From contig NC_057766.1 in assembly GCF_010389155.1 (NCBI RefSeq), forward strand, positions 41,363,516 through 41,427,515: a stretch of 64,000 nucleotides of DNA, given 5' to 3'. The notes under the pieces are model-generated. The model was not told the DNA's origin. It ran no database searches and saw nothing but the letters and a program-made list of their open reading frames with translations. A program made the position numbers and the translations under genes. Shown in pieces: positions 35,862 to 47,739 of this stretch. Numbering within the stretch: the first letter of the stretch is position 1; every line of letters starts with the position of its first letter. This DNA comes from Erigeron canadensis. Taxonomy: Eukaryota > Streptophyta > Magnoliopsida > Asterales > Asteraceae.

Positions 35862-36616
35862 AATCTTTTCTTTTTGTTTACTATTGTTGTAAAACAACAA
35901 TCCATGATTTCACCGTTTAGATTGTAATACATACAACTAAACTGATTCTTTACTTCTCGTCTCAATTCTTGTTATTTCATCTTTACATTTTTGTTTAGTT
36001 AATCAAACACAAGTAGTGCATTCGTGGACTGTTAGAAAAATTCAAACTCATTATGTGTTTATAATTATATACCATGTATTCAATCTCTCTATGTAACTAA
36101 GAGATGATAGTTTCATAAGTGACATTTTTAGTTTTTTGTCACATTAGATTTTTAAATAGGTGCCATATTTTCCATTTAAATTGTTATATCTATGTTGCCA
36201 TGTACAATCTTTATCATCAATTTTGATCATAATCATTAATCATAATCCTAATCATTAATATTTAATTTTCCATTTTATATATAAGTACAAAGATTATATA
36301 TATTATACTACTTTTTTTTAATTAATTCAATGATAATTATCTTTTATCAAATAAGATTGTTTATTATATAATGTTTATTTTTTGAAAAGTATTTATTATA
36401 TTATATTTAATAATTATATATCATGAGAAAGACTTTTATGATTTAAATATTTATGTTTCATTAGTCTTGCTTTTATACTTAGCGTATATAATATATTCAT
36501 AAATTATAATTTTATTTTTTTTATCAGTCGTAATCTGATAGTTCTTTATATTACCATAACTATGAATAATAATGTAACTATCAATTATTGTTTTTATATT
36601 TTTGTTCTCAATTATC

Positions 36617-36642
36617 CCGCACAACATACGAGTTTAATCTAG
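36617..36642 (+). mobile_element. Helitron-like 3' terminus
   Basis: CCCGCACAACATACGAG, a degenerate form of the hairpin common at plant Helitron ends, is followed by TTTAAT and CTAG (36639-36642), then T. The rest of the element was not delimited. Confidence 0.55.
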
Positions 36643-37079
36643 TATCTAGTATATATAGTGAATGACATGCTTTTTCTTTTATTAATAAATTAATAGTTAT
36701 CTATATTAGTTAAATAATAGTCGGATAATCTAAAAGACCTTTAATGTATATAATATAATTGTAAATGATTTGATAACTTAATAATACGGTTACAATATAA
36801 ACTCATACATGCATTAGTATATATATTAGTTCATTATGTTTACACATTACACTGATCGATCTAGGGCTTCCTAGGTACATACATACTTTATTAAATATAC
36901 AAAATTTAATTATTTCAAATACAAGGACTAATATTGTGTTTTCTTAATATTAGTGATTAAATATTAATGGTGGAAACTGTAAATTAGTGATGGAAAACAA
37001 AAAAGTGTAAATTATCCAAAGTAGATGGACTAATGTTATGTTTACTTAATATTAAATTTGGTAATGGTACTATTATTTA

Positions 37080-37248
37080 GATCTAATGGTTGTAATTAAA
37101 AGTTTGAACTCATCTAACGGTCCTTGTTTCTCCATAAAAGAATTTAGGACCTTGTTATATATATATTGGTAGACAAGGTGCTAAATTCATCCCTAAACAA
37201 ACAAGAACCATTGGATGAATTCCATCTTTGATTTAGAACCATTAGATC
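37080..37248. mobile_element. Small foldback MITE, about 170 bp
   Basis: Arms of about 75 bases: GATCTAATGGTT at 37080 pairs with the complement AACCATTAGATC at the right end. TCCTTGTTT and AATTTAGGACCTTGT pair likewise. The loop is a TA-rich stretch. Confidence 0.75.
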
Positions 37249-37324
37249 AAATTTAATTATTTCATCTTTCTTAAATGACAATATTAATACTTATACTTTT
37301 TATGATTATACAAAAAATACCTCT

Positions 37325-37515
37325 TTAAATTTAAATTACACTTTTTGGTTTCCCATCATAAAGTTACACTTTTTACCCATCAATTTTAATCAAGAAATCA
37401 AAAATAGTATCTAATATATATATAGCCCTTTTAATTTAATTTACACTTTTTGGTTTTTCATCACAAATTTATACTTTTTACCCAATAATTTAAATCAAGA
37501 AATCAAAAATAATAG
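37325..37515. repeat. Two-copy tandem repeat, about 110 bp
   Basis: TTACACTTTTTGGTTT, then ACACTTTTTACCCA, then AATCAAGAAATCAAAAATA occur in order twice. The same TTACACTTTTTGG words form a three-copy repeat at 61108-61275. Confidence 0.8.
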
Positions 37516-37581
37516 CTACAATATATATATATATATATAATAGAATAATAGTTAATATTATATATTCAATATATATCCTAA

Positions 37582-37800
37582 CTAGATTAATACTCGCGTG
37601 ATACGCTAGAAACATATATAATTAATGACATGCCGTTCAAAAAATAATAATTTAGTGACATGTTAAGTTTTTATAATATCATAAGTTGACAAATATTTAA
37701 CCAGGTAAGAATTAAACCACTAAAAAACACATGAAGCTACATTAGTCGTCGATTAGATTCCATTTAACAGTGACCACACAGTTCGCTTTTAGGCATTAAG
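37582..37800 (-). mobile_element. Helitron-like 3' terminus
   Basis: On the minus strand the hairpin CTAGCGTATCACGCGAG is followed by TATTAAT and CTAG, then T; the terminus is at 37582. The other boundary is not defined. Confidence 0.55.
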
Positions 37801-37814
37801 TTTGCTTTTGTAAA

Positions 37815-38539
37815 AAACCTTAGTCATTATTTCTCATATAAATTTGTGCGTTATTTAACCACAGTTTTGAAAAAAGGATACATCATCTATCAGAAGTCTC
37901 GCTAAGTAAGGTTTACATTTCTTTGGATTTATTTCACTCATCCGGATATGTCTGCATTTTCATTGCACTTTTGTTTTAACGTTTTGCTCGAATAATTTAG
38001 TCATACACTAAAATTGCTAGGCAATTTAATTATCAATCGATATATCGCATGTTGTGTTAATCTAACTTAAAATTATGCATAATATCATTGCATCCTCATT
38101 ATGTGAGACACATTCGATTACTAGCTCCCTTAAGATGTTATTAGAGAATAGTTGGGAGTGAAAATAAGACAAGATTCTAGAATGATCATTAGCTTAATGG
38201 TGACAATCTTGCAACTCGGTTTAGAAGGTTGTATGCCTAGGCACCATCTAAAGAATGTGTCATGTGTAATATTTTTTATGATATAACATGAAAATCCGAA
38301 TGACATCGAGATATTTGTGATGACATGAATAAGTAATAACTTTTGCGTTGAATCAGTAAGACTTAATGAACAACACAATAAATTTTTGTAAAATTATCAA
38401 GGTCAGGAAAACAAATATTAATAAAATGAAATTGAATTTTTATTAATTCGTTAATTATTACTTAAGAAAATTGTATTTTTGATATATACATATATATAAA
38501 ACTATATTTTCTCGCGTATTACGTGGGACAATAATTTAG
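37815..38539 (+). mobile_element. Helitron-like element, shorter copy
   Basis: Ends with CTCGCGTATTACGTGGG, then ACAATAAT and TTAG plus T (terminus 38539). The sequence is a diverged direct copy of 38890-40157 but lacks about 500 bases of it. It keeps a trace of captured LINE sequence at about 38125-38290 (AGACAAGATTCTAGAATGAT, TTGCAACTCGGTTTAGAAG). Confidence 0.65.
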
Positions 38540-38585
38540 TAATTTATATACAGACTCTCAGTTATTTTTATTTATTTCACATATA

Positions 38586-38600
38586 ACCCCCCCCCCCCCC
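38586..38600 (+). repeat. Poly(C) tract
   Basis: About 14 consecutive C bases, striking in AT-rich surroundings, between two Helitron-like copies. Confidence 0.95.
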
Positions 38601-38889
38601 TAGCCAGGGTTAACGACATGACATTTCACCTAACGACTCCTCATATTTAAAACGGCACTAACGGGAATACATACAACATTAAACAGCTTAAATGATAAAT
38701 ATTTATCAACACTTTCAATCACTCTAAATGAGAACACATACTCTTAACTACTCACATAAATGACAAACCTTACTATACTTAATCAACTCAAATATTAATC
38801 CACATAAATATATATCGCCACTTAAAGACAAGTCAACTATGACTAACGGTCAAAGTTAACGAAAATAGAATAAATGAGTACGGGATTTT

Positions 38890-40157
38890 ACAACCTTAGT
38901 CATTGTTTCTCATATATATTTGTGTGCTATTTAACCATAATTTTGAAAAATAGATACATCATCTATTAGAGGTCTCGCTAAGTAAGATTTTTGTTTCTTT
39001 GGATGTCTTCTATTCATCCGGATATGTCTGCATTGTCATTGCACTTCTGTTTTAACGTTTAGCTTGAATAATTTAGTTATACTCTAAAATTTCTAAGCAA
39101 TTTATTTATCAATCTATATATCGCATGTTGTGTTAATATAACTTGAAATTATGCATAATATCGTTGAAATTATGTTGATTACTATTATAAAAGAATTTAA
39201 AGAAAAATATAACGTTTTTATATACAACTATATTATCAATAAATATACATTTACCCAAAAAAATAACATTTTTCCAACCTCTTTTTATTTTTTATTTTCT
39301 CCTATTCTAAACTCAATACTAATGTGTTGCCTATAATGGATTCTAACTCGGCAATTCAAAGTATTTAGGATATATTATTTTTCTTTATTTCGATTGATAA
39401 AGATCACAATTTTATTTTTTTGTATGGAAGGGGTAAGGGAGGAGGGGGAGGGGGGTCGAACTCGGAAAATGAAATGTAATGGATTGACTGAAAGACAATC
39501 GTTAGGTAAAAATGTTGGTGGTTTAGGTTTTGGTGGTATGAAGGCTCAAAATTTAGCATTGATATGTACAAATAGATATGACATGTGTTTCAAAACTTGG
39601 ATGTCGTGAGGTTTAAAATCATCCATGTGATTCATGGTTCTGAGTTTGCGTTCCTATCTAAAACAAATGGTAATAATATATGGGCAAATATATGTTCCTC
39701 ATTCTCTGAGGCACACTCGATTGCTAGCCCCTTAAGATGTTATTAAAGATCAGTTGGTAGTGAAAATAAGACAAGATTCTGGAATGATCATTGGCTTAAT
39801 GGTGACAATATTGCAACTCGGTTTAGAAGGTTGTATGCCTTAACATCATCTAAAGAATGTGTCATGTGTGATATCTTCTATGATATGACATGAAAATTTA
39901 AATGACATCGAGATATTTGTAATGACATGGATAAACAATAACTTTTGACATTGAATAATTTATTAAATTAGTAAAACTTAATGAACAACATAATAAATTT
40001 TTGTGAAATTATCAAGGTAAAAATACAAATGTTAATAAAGTGAAATTGATTTTTTTAATTCGTTAATTATTATTTAACAAAATTATATTTTTGAGATATA
40101 TATATAATTAAGTATAAAAATATATTTACTCGCGTTTTACGCGGAACAATAATATAG
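38890..40157 (+). mobile_element. Helitron-like element carrying LINE sequence, longer copy
   Basis: Ends with CTCGCGTTTTACGCGG, then AACAATAAT and ATAG plus T (terminus 40157), one base off CTAG. Compared with the copy at 37815-38539 it has about 500 extra bases, and part of these is a LINE ORF fragment (listed separately). Confidence 0.6.
39450..39860 (+). pseudogene. Captured LINE ORF2 fragment
   Basis: The plus-strand frames read GGLGFGGMKAQNLALIC, and after breaks KTRFWNDHWLNGD and RFRRLYAL. These match the region downstream of reverse transcriptase in plant L1 elements (GLG..MK.NLALL.K, then FW.D.WL). Stops and frameshifts break it, and no start is identifiable. It is a passenger of the Helitron-like element. 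Confidence 0.7.
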
Positions 40158-40159
40158 TT

Positions 40160-40815
40160 TTATTAACAATTCAGAATATGTACATTAAGATCAAAGAAAC
40201 TTGGACAGGCCCAAGTGTCATACAGACTCCAAAATATACCAAGACATACCAACTTATCAAACCATACTCAAGCTAATCAATACCAAAGCATACAAAACAA
40301 GAGATGAGTCTCACAAAACACAAACTCAAAGTATACTAGAAGAAGACTAAGTAGCTTCATCTTTCACAACTCACTATTCTAATTCGCACGCATACTTCAA
40401 GTTTGTGAGAACAGACATGCTCCATCCATTAATCAGTCACAAGACAGTAATTCTCCCATTTCATCTTCCATTGAGCACTTATAATTCTCACATTTTTGGT
40501 CTTCCTTACTCTAATGGATAATAATTGATTTCTGACACTATCCTTGATGATATTACAAACAGCCTCCACATTCCTTTCCTTATTTTGAAAAATTCTATAA
40601 TGTCTTTCCTGCCACATAAAATGTATAGCAGCAACAAAGATAAGTTTATTCACAACACCTCCAATGTTATTCTGACCTTTTATACTTTTAATATCGTGTA
40701 CAATATCTTGTAACTCAGTATAATCCTACAGCTTCCATCTCAGATTCCTTAACCTATTCCAAATCTCCTCAGTGAACTTGCAGTTGAAGAACAAGTGCTT
40801 ATGACTCTCATTACC
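40160..40815 (-). mobile_element. L1-type LINE 3' fragment (zf-RVT region)
   Basis: On the minus strand NESHKHLFFNCKFTEEIWN (near 40800) and HFMWQERHYRIFQNKERN (near 40600) match the zinc-binding tail of plant LINE ORF2, as in the fragment at 6600-7250. The reverse transcriptase is missing. Confidence 0.7.
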
Positions 40816-41534
40816 ATATTAATGGTAAGTAAATATATGTGGGATTGTGTAGGGGATTATTACTATACTCAATAACAAAAATAGAAGAATTTTTAGGGAA
40901 GTTAAGGACATGACGGTAGACAAACGATTTATTATTTGTGGGTTATGAAAGAAATTAACAAAATTCAATATAGATCAATTGGGTTGCATTTATTATTATA
41001 GAAAGATAAAAAGTATGTGGTAGACTGGTAGGGGTTCAAGTCCCGTTTCATGCTTAATTTTTTAATTAGTAGAAACTAAGGCGACATGCATATGTGGCAA
41101 CGAGATTTTTCTTTCGATCGGTGTTTCTATGTCAAATTGACCACAACACAAACTATATATAAAGAATAAGAGAAAATCTAGCAATTCGATGTAAACAGAA
41201 CAACATAATAGTACGCCGAGATGCTGATGTACACATATCTTATTCGTTTTTAAAGAACAAAACTTTCCTGGATTCTAAAAACATGAAAGATATAGTTAAC
41301 TATGTGTTTATTGTAGAACTTTTTCTAGAATAAAGTAAAATTCGAAACTATTCAAGGATATGTTGTCATGAGATTTAATCGAGAGGATAAACTATTAAAA
41401 GATGTTGTTAGGACATATCTAATGGTGTAGAATGAAAGACTTATTTTGAAGAAAAAGTTTTTAACAAAAAATTACATTATTGGATAAAAGGACTTATCTG
41501 ATCAATAGGTAATTTTGTAATTTAATATGATTTA

Positions 41535-41660
41535 TTTTCCAATTCATCTTATAAAATTTCATTGAATAGATTCCAATTCATTTTCCAATTCATTTTATAA
41601 AATTTCATCAAACTACAATTCCTTTAATAGATTCCAATTCATTAAAAAACATTCTGTGAA
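41535..41660. repeat. Short tandem repeats at the end of a hAT-like MITE
   Basis: TTCCAATTCAT and TATAAAATTTCAT recur two to three times. The segment ends AACTAAACGCCCCCTAAAAG, whose complement (CTTTTAGGGGGCGTTTAGTT) resembles hAT MITE ends. I did not find the matching left terminus. Confidence 0.45.
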
Positions 41661-41990
41661 CTAAACGCCCCCTAAAAGTTACAAAGAACCACCACGAATG
41701 ATCGCCACCACAACCGTTAATTTCACCACCAATCTCCTCCGTCACCACCACCACCAATCGCCGCCGCCACCACCCCTAATCTTCTCCGCCATCTCTAGCA
41801 TCACATCGCTACATCATTGGGTATCTTTCTAGTAGAATGAATTTTGAACTTTCGAAATCTATTTTCATATTGTATGGTTGTATGTTCGTTGTTACTAAAC
41901 TATTATTGTGAAATGACTTTAAAATGCCCACATAATCCAATTTTCTTCTAACGTTCATGATATTTTATGATAATGTCTTCGAATGAAAAA

Positions 41991-42016
41991 TTATTATTAT
42001 TATTATTATTATTATT
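41991..42016 (+). repeat. (TTA)n microsatellite
   Basis: Uninterrupted TTA/ATT units, followed by imperfect ones up to about 42040. Confidence 0.95.
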
Positions 42017-42361
42017 GTTATATTATCATTATTATTAATTATTAATATTTAAGTAATAGTGGTTGGTGAAGGTTGACATCATGAGCGTCGGAATTCATTG
42101 AATTATAAAATTAGTTGGCAGTATAGTATACTGTAGGGGTGTTGATGAGTTAGGTTATTTAAGTTTCAGGTTATTCAGATTTTGAAGAATTTTAAGTAAG
42201 GGTTACTCTGGGTATGGTTTGGATTACCCAAATAAAATGTGATTGAATTTAAGTGCAATTTAAAATGTTTTGTTAGTTAGACAACATTGTAATAATATAA
42301 TTTCATTTTTAAAAACTTGAATAATTGTGATATTTATATACATTAACAAATTCTTTATATG

Positions 42362-42615
42362 TTAGAGATCTTGAGTCGAGACATGAGAAAGTAAAAGTAA
42401 CTCCCAATGCCGTCTTTTACGGGTTTTGGGTCCCAATACCGTCTTCGACGGTGTATGGGGGAGGTTGATATGTAGACAGCCTTACCCCTACCAAAGGTAG
42501 AGAGACTGCTTCCAGGTTCTACCATAGGTAGAAAAGGACCTCCAGCCTTGCTGGGCATGAGGATCGAACCCATGACCTCTGTTTCCAGAGACATGAGCTC
42601 CAACCACTGATCCAA
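42362..42615 (-). mobile_element. SINE with RTE-LINE-like tail
   Basis: On the minus strand: a tRNA-like head with B box GGGTTCGATCC (complement at 42561-42571), then AGGTCCTTTTCTACC, then GGAAGCAGTCTCTCTACC (complement at 42496-42513), TGTCTACA and CCTCCCCCATACACC. The second half matches the 3' end of the RTE LINE located 0.4-3.6 kb to the right, suggesting that LINE type as its mobiliser. Confidence 0.75.
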
Positions 42616-43024
42616 CCCATGAGAAAGACATTTAAAGTATTTTCAGAAATAAAGTCCTCTAAGGCTGGACGGTGCACTAGGCAAGAAGTAGGCATCGAAT
42701 AGGCACGGGGCACACACCGTCCCGCCTATCCGGCACCAGTGGGGTGGGGAGCAAAATAGAGATCACGCTGCCGATTCCACTGCCCACTTTTATTACCGTT
42801 TTTTTACTGTTTAAAATTATCCCCTGGTAGTTTTTTATTATTAGTAATAAACTTCCTTTCGATATATATTATATACTGTGTATATATATATGCTTGTTAC
42901 AAAATGGTAATTTGAAGAAGAAGCATAAAGTCAAAGCTTAAATGACTCAATTATTGTTTTAGCCCCTAGAGTTTTACATTATTTTTAGACTGGGTTTACA
43001 TTAGTTTTACATTATTTCCCCTAT

Positions 43025-45915
43025 GCGGTACTAGGGGAAACAAGAGGGACAGGTAGTCAGCGGAAAAGGGGTAGAGAATCTTGGTGGATCAGTGAAGAGG
43101 TCCAGACTAAGGTTGCGACAAAACTTAGTTGCTTTAAAGAACTTATCAAGAGCAAGCAAAACGGGACAAATGAGGACTGGTCCTTGGCTAAGCAGAGATA
43201 CTATGAAGCCAAGAAAGAGGCAAAGAAGATTGTAGCTATAGCAAAAGAAAGAGCGTACGAAGAACTATATAAGAAACTAGACTCCAAGGAAGGCAAAAAC
43301 GATATATTCAGAATTGCTAAAGCAAGGGAGAGAAAACGTAAGGATTTAGGAGACGTCATCTATATTAAGGATGAAAGCGGACGGAGCATTGTGAAGGTGG
43401 AAGACATTAGGATAAGATGGGAAGAGTACTTCGCCAACCTGTTTAATAGGAGAGAGTCGGGGCGAAGTGAAGGAGGAATCGATCACGGTACTCACTCAGA
43501 CATATGCTTCGACGACGACGATACTCCGAGGATCAGCCAAGAGGAAGTAAGGCTCGCCCTAAAGAAGATGGGGAGAAACAAAGCAACAGGTCCAGACCAA
43601 ATTCCTATCGAGGCATGGAGATGCTTGGGAGATGTGGGGATAAGCTTGCTGACAAGCCTTTTCAACAAGATTTGGACAAGTGCAAAAATGCCAGAAGAAT
43701 GGAGACTTAGCGAGGTCATACCTATCTATAAGAACAAGGGGGACGTGCAGAGTTGTAGCAACTATAGGGGCATTAAACTCCTATGTCATACCATGAAGCT
43801 ATGGGAGAGAGTGATAGAGATGAGGCTTAAAAGGGTTACAAAGGTGGCAGAGAACCAATTCGGTTTTATGCCAGGTAGGTCGACAATGGAGGCTATTCAC
43901 ATCACCAGAAGCCTTTTGGAGAAGTATAGGGAAAGACCAAAAGCGCTACACTGTGCCTTCCTAGATTTGGAAAAGGCATACGATAGTGTACCACGACAGC
44001 TGATTTGGAGGACGCTACAAGCAAAAGGGGTTACCGGGAGATACATTAGGGTTATTAGGGATATGTACGATAGGGCGAGGACCGGTGTTCGAACCCTTGT
44101 GGGGAACACGGAACTTTTCTCGGTAGATATGGGCTTACACCAGGGTTCGGCGCTTAGCCCATACCTTTTTACGTTGATCTTAGACGAACTGTCCAGGGGC
44201 CTACAGGAGGAACTACCGTGGTGTATGATTTTTGCCGATGACATTGCGCTGATAGCGACATCGACGAGGAACTAAACCAGAGGCTAGAGAAATGAAGAGA
44301 AGCCCTTGAAGACCATGGTTTGTGCGTGAGCCGAGAGAAGACAAAATACCTTAGGTGTGACTTCGATAACCAGGAGATAAGACAAATTGGGGATGAGGCT
44401 ATTAGCATTGGGATCAGTGATACACAAATCAGGGCGGGGGATAGGAGAAGACGTGACACATCGAATCCAAGCCGGATGGATGAAGTGGAGAGCAGCTACT
44501 GGAGTCATGTGCGACAAGAGGATCCCACTAAAGCTGAAAGGGAAGTTTTATAGAGTGGCTATTAGACCGGCTATGCTATACGGGTCAGAATGTTGGGCGA
44601 TGACGAAAGCCCAAGCGGCTTGAGTAGAGGTGGCCGAGATGAGGATGTTAAGGTGGACTTGCGGGAAGACCTTAGCAGACAGGATCCCGACGGGAGTTTT
44701 TAGAGCACAACTTGAAGTAGGGACCATCATTAACAAGCTAAGAGAAGAGCGCTTGAGATGGTTTGGCCATGTTAAGAGAAGGGATGAAACTGCACCACTA
44801 AAGAGAGCGGAGTCTACTCACGTGGACGGCATACGAAGAAGGGGACGACCAAAGATGAGGTGGAAGGATTGATTAGCGAAGGATCTAATAGAACTTGGTC
44901 TGTCAGAGGACATGACGTCGGATAGGACGGCATGGAGAACTAGGATTAGAGTAGAATATTAGGTTAGGGTAGGACTTTTGGGCGACCTAGATAGTCTTCT
45001 TTTCCCATATTGCCTTGCCAAAGGAGGTTTGTGAGGGTTTGGCCTAGAGAAGTGGCTTAGCTACGCTACAGAGGACTTTGACGTGACAGGAAGAGTGGTA
45101 GGTAGATGGAGGTGGAAGTACGGAATTCCGAATGCGTTAGAGGAGCTTCCAGGTAGAGGTAGTGGAATGCGAGGGTAAGGCATATGGGTTTTAGATTAAG
45201 TAGACCTTTTATTTAGACTTTGGTTCTCTGTGACCTTTCGTAGGGGTTTTTGGCCTTGAGTCTCGAGAGGCCTAAACCGAGGGGGGAGGTTACTCTTGTG
45301 TTTGTTTCCCCCAAAATGGCTGTCGGAGGACATGACCAATGAGAGTTTATCTAGAGGACTAGGGGTTTAGGACTAGTTTAATGGTTTGGAAGAGCAGGTG
45401 AGAGGATTAGGATTAGGATAGCTAGGCAGCCTAAGGTCCTTTTTTTCCATAGGTCGTTTAGAAGTAGTTACTGCTTTGGCTCAATCAGGATCTTTTCAGG
45501 TTTTGTCATCTCTTATTTATATGTATGTGTGTCTTGGTTGTTTCCCACTACTTGTTCAAGTTACGTAGCAGTTTGCTACTTTTATGTTGTTTAATATGCA
45601 CAATATGGTTGCTTTCGTATTGGTATTTGTATTGTCAAACATGTTTCTAAGATATCGGTAGGACGCATGATTGATAAACGTTCGACCCGCATAGTAGCCG
45701 GACCCAGTGGACAAGTATTTCTGTTTTTCAGATTCTCAGCAGACAGGTATGATTTTCTAAACATTTCTCATTTTCCGTCTTGCACTCCTTTGTGGCCAGA
45801 GGTCCCTATGGAAGCAGTCTCTCTACCTTTGTGTAGAGGTAAGACTGTCTACAGCTTACCTCCCCCATACCCCACGCAGGGATTGGGTCATGTTGTTGTT
45901 GTTGTTGTTGTTATA
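43025..45915 (+). mobile_element. 5'-truncated RTE-clade LINE
   Basis: Carries a decayed reverse transcriptase frame (43030-44961), then a 3' UTR and a tail GGAAGCAGTCTCTCTACC ... CTCCCCCATACCCC ... GGGATTGGGTCATG followed by (TTG)n at 45894-45911. A short trinucleotide tail in place of poly(A) is typical of RTE elements. The N-terminal endonuclease is missing. Confidence 0.85.
43030..44961 (+). pseudogene. RTE-type reverse transcriptase, broken
   Basis: The uninterrupted part at 43184-44275 shows the RT order: GRNKATGPDQIPIEAW, then EWRLSEVIPIYKNKGD, NYRGIKLL, FLDLEKAYDSVPR, GLHQGSALSPYLF and the catalytic FADDIALIA near 44230. After 44260 the frame shifts and a TGA interrupts. The remainder continues in other frames ([64 protein letters not shown]) with further stops, so the protein cannot be made. 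The upstream endonuclease half is absent. The RFGHV/RWFGHVKRR tail is typical of plant RTE LINEs. Confidence 0.88.
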
Positions 45916-47735
45916 AAGTAATCATACAGCTCAACTTTCGTTTTAACCCCTGGAGTTTTAGGCTTATCATGTATTTGGGCTATAAAGTATTTATAAAGTG
46001 TTATTAAAAGATACAAATTTTTAGAAATTATATAGGTTAACCGTATTTATAAATTTTTTAATATTAAATATATTATTTTATCATTTATTTTGAATAAAAG
46101 TTAAAACAAAAAAATAAATAAACATGGTGGGGAAGAATAGAACGACATTCCTTGCAAGTGGGGAATAATAGACGCCTAAGTGGTGACCGGGAAAGAATAG
46201 GAAGACATACCATCCACCCTAATGAAACAGGTTTACATTTTGCAGAGGGGACAGAGTTTTACCCCAATTAAATGTTGTACCTTCGGACAATTTAGTTGGA
46301 GGTTTCTCCACCTACTAGGTATTGAGAGTGAGGGGGCTCAATAGCGCGGACCCGGCTAAGACAAAGTAAGTTAGATCCTCTGTTGCGAGCAAATGATCCA
46401 CACCTTCCAAAAAAAAAAACAAATTCTTTATATCCAAACACTTTTGATTATGCATTTTTCGAATTCTTTCACTTATAGATGATTGTATTATCAAAATAAA
46501 AGTCATAAACAAAACAAATACATTACAAACTATATAAAAATAATAAAAACCATTGATATTAAATAAACAAATTTTGACAATATGTAACTTTTCTTATATT
46601 CATACTTTTATCATTTGATAGAGTTGTGTATTTTTAAACATTCATTATTATTTAACTACGCACGCTTCTAAATTTATTTATAAATTAAAAGCTAATATTT
46701 AAATAATATATATTTTAAACAAATTTGACGTGTTTATATTACTTCGTAGTATATATAAAACAAATAACTTTATTATTTGGGTTATTCGAGTTGACCTAAA
46801 TTATAAAAATTTTACCCGTAAACCAAACCGATTAAGCTTTGGGTTATTTGGGTTAACTCAAATGACAACCCGTAAACCGAATAACCCAACCCATTTCACC
46901 CATACGCATTCAGGTAAGATTGAGTTATTTGGGTTTGGTTATTTTCAACACCTTTACAGTATGGCACACCAAAATTTGTGATAGAATATGTGATAGGAAG
47001 AATTTTACATATTTTTCTAAAGTTGCATCACAACTTCGACTTGGGTATAGTCAAGTTCAAGTCTAAGGGGCACAAAGTTTACTTCTTTTAATCGTCTTGC
47101 ATTTGAGGGGATTAGTTGGGGGTATTCTCATCATCGGGTATTTGAAGTAGACATTTATACTTCGAAATAACTCTCTAGCGCGGATCCGATTAAAATAATG
47201 TTTTGTATTTTAAAAATATTTTAGCTGACTCAGCAGCTTGCCTGCATGCTTGAATTTATTTTTTTTTGACTTTTTGATTAGCGGTTTTGCAGCCTTTTTA
47301 ACATCTTAATGTTTCACATTTTACCTATTAAATTTTAATTTTTTTTTTATCATTGAAGTTTTATCTTTGAGGGTAATTTTTTTTTCTTTAATAGGATTTA
47401 TAATACCTTAGTTTTTTTACCATTCAAAGTTTTCAGGTTTTTATTTTTTATCTTCTAAAAAGTTTGTAATTATATATTTAGCCGTAAATTTTATTAAAAA
47501 TTACCAAAATCTTGTGTTTAGGATTTATTGTGTATTGTTTAATTAGATGTTTTTTTTTACTCTGATGGTAACGGTTGACATGTTTATATTTATAATCTGT
47601 ATTCAAGTTGATATATGAATGACCCGACATAACAATAGTTTCTACGAGTATATTTTAAAAATATTTTGTAAGGAATCATGCTACTATATTATAAAATAAA
47701 TTTAATTTATATATTTATTGGCTGTAGAGCCCCCC
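45916..47735. other. AT-rich spacer upstream of COI1
   Basis: No gene recognised. About 46770-46940 repeats GGGTTATT/AACCCGTAAACCGA-type words. GCGCGGACCCGGCTAAGAC (46345) and GCGCGGATCCGATTAAAA (47174) look like two degraded copies of one repeat. The COI1 promoter should lie at the right end. Confidence 0.4.
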
Positions 47736-47739
47736 GCCC

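Noticed and set aside
35355..36010. Endogenous pararetrovirus insertion
   Set aside because: The TATA and enhancer-like array are suggestive, but no movement, coat, protease or reverse transcriptase sequence is adjacent; kept only as an alternative for the solo-LTR call.
39151..39336. Plus-strand frame of 61 codons
   Set aside because: Low-complexity Ile/Asn/Phe sequence from AT-rich DNA inside a Helitron-like copy.
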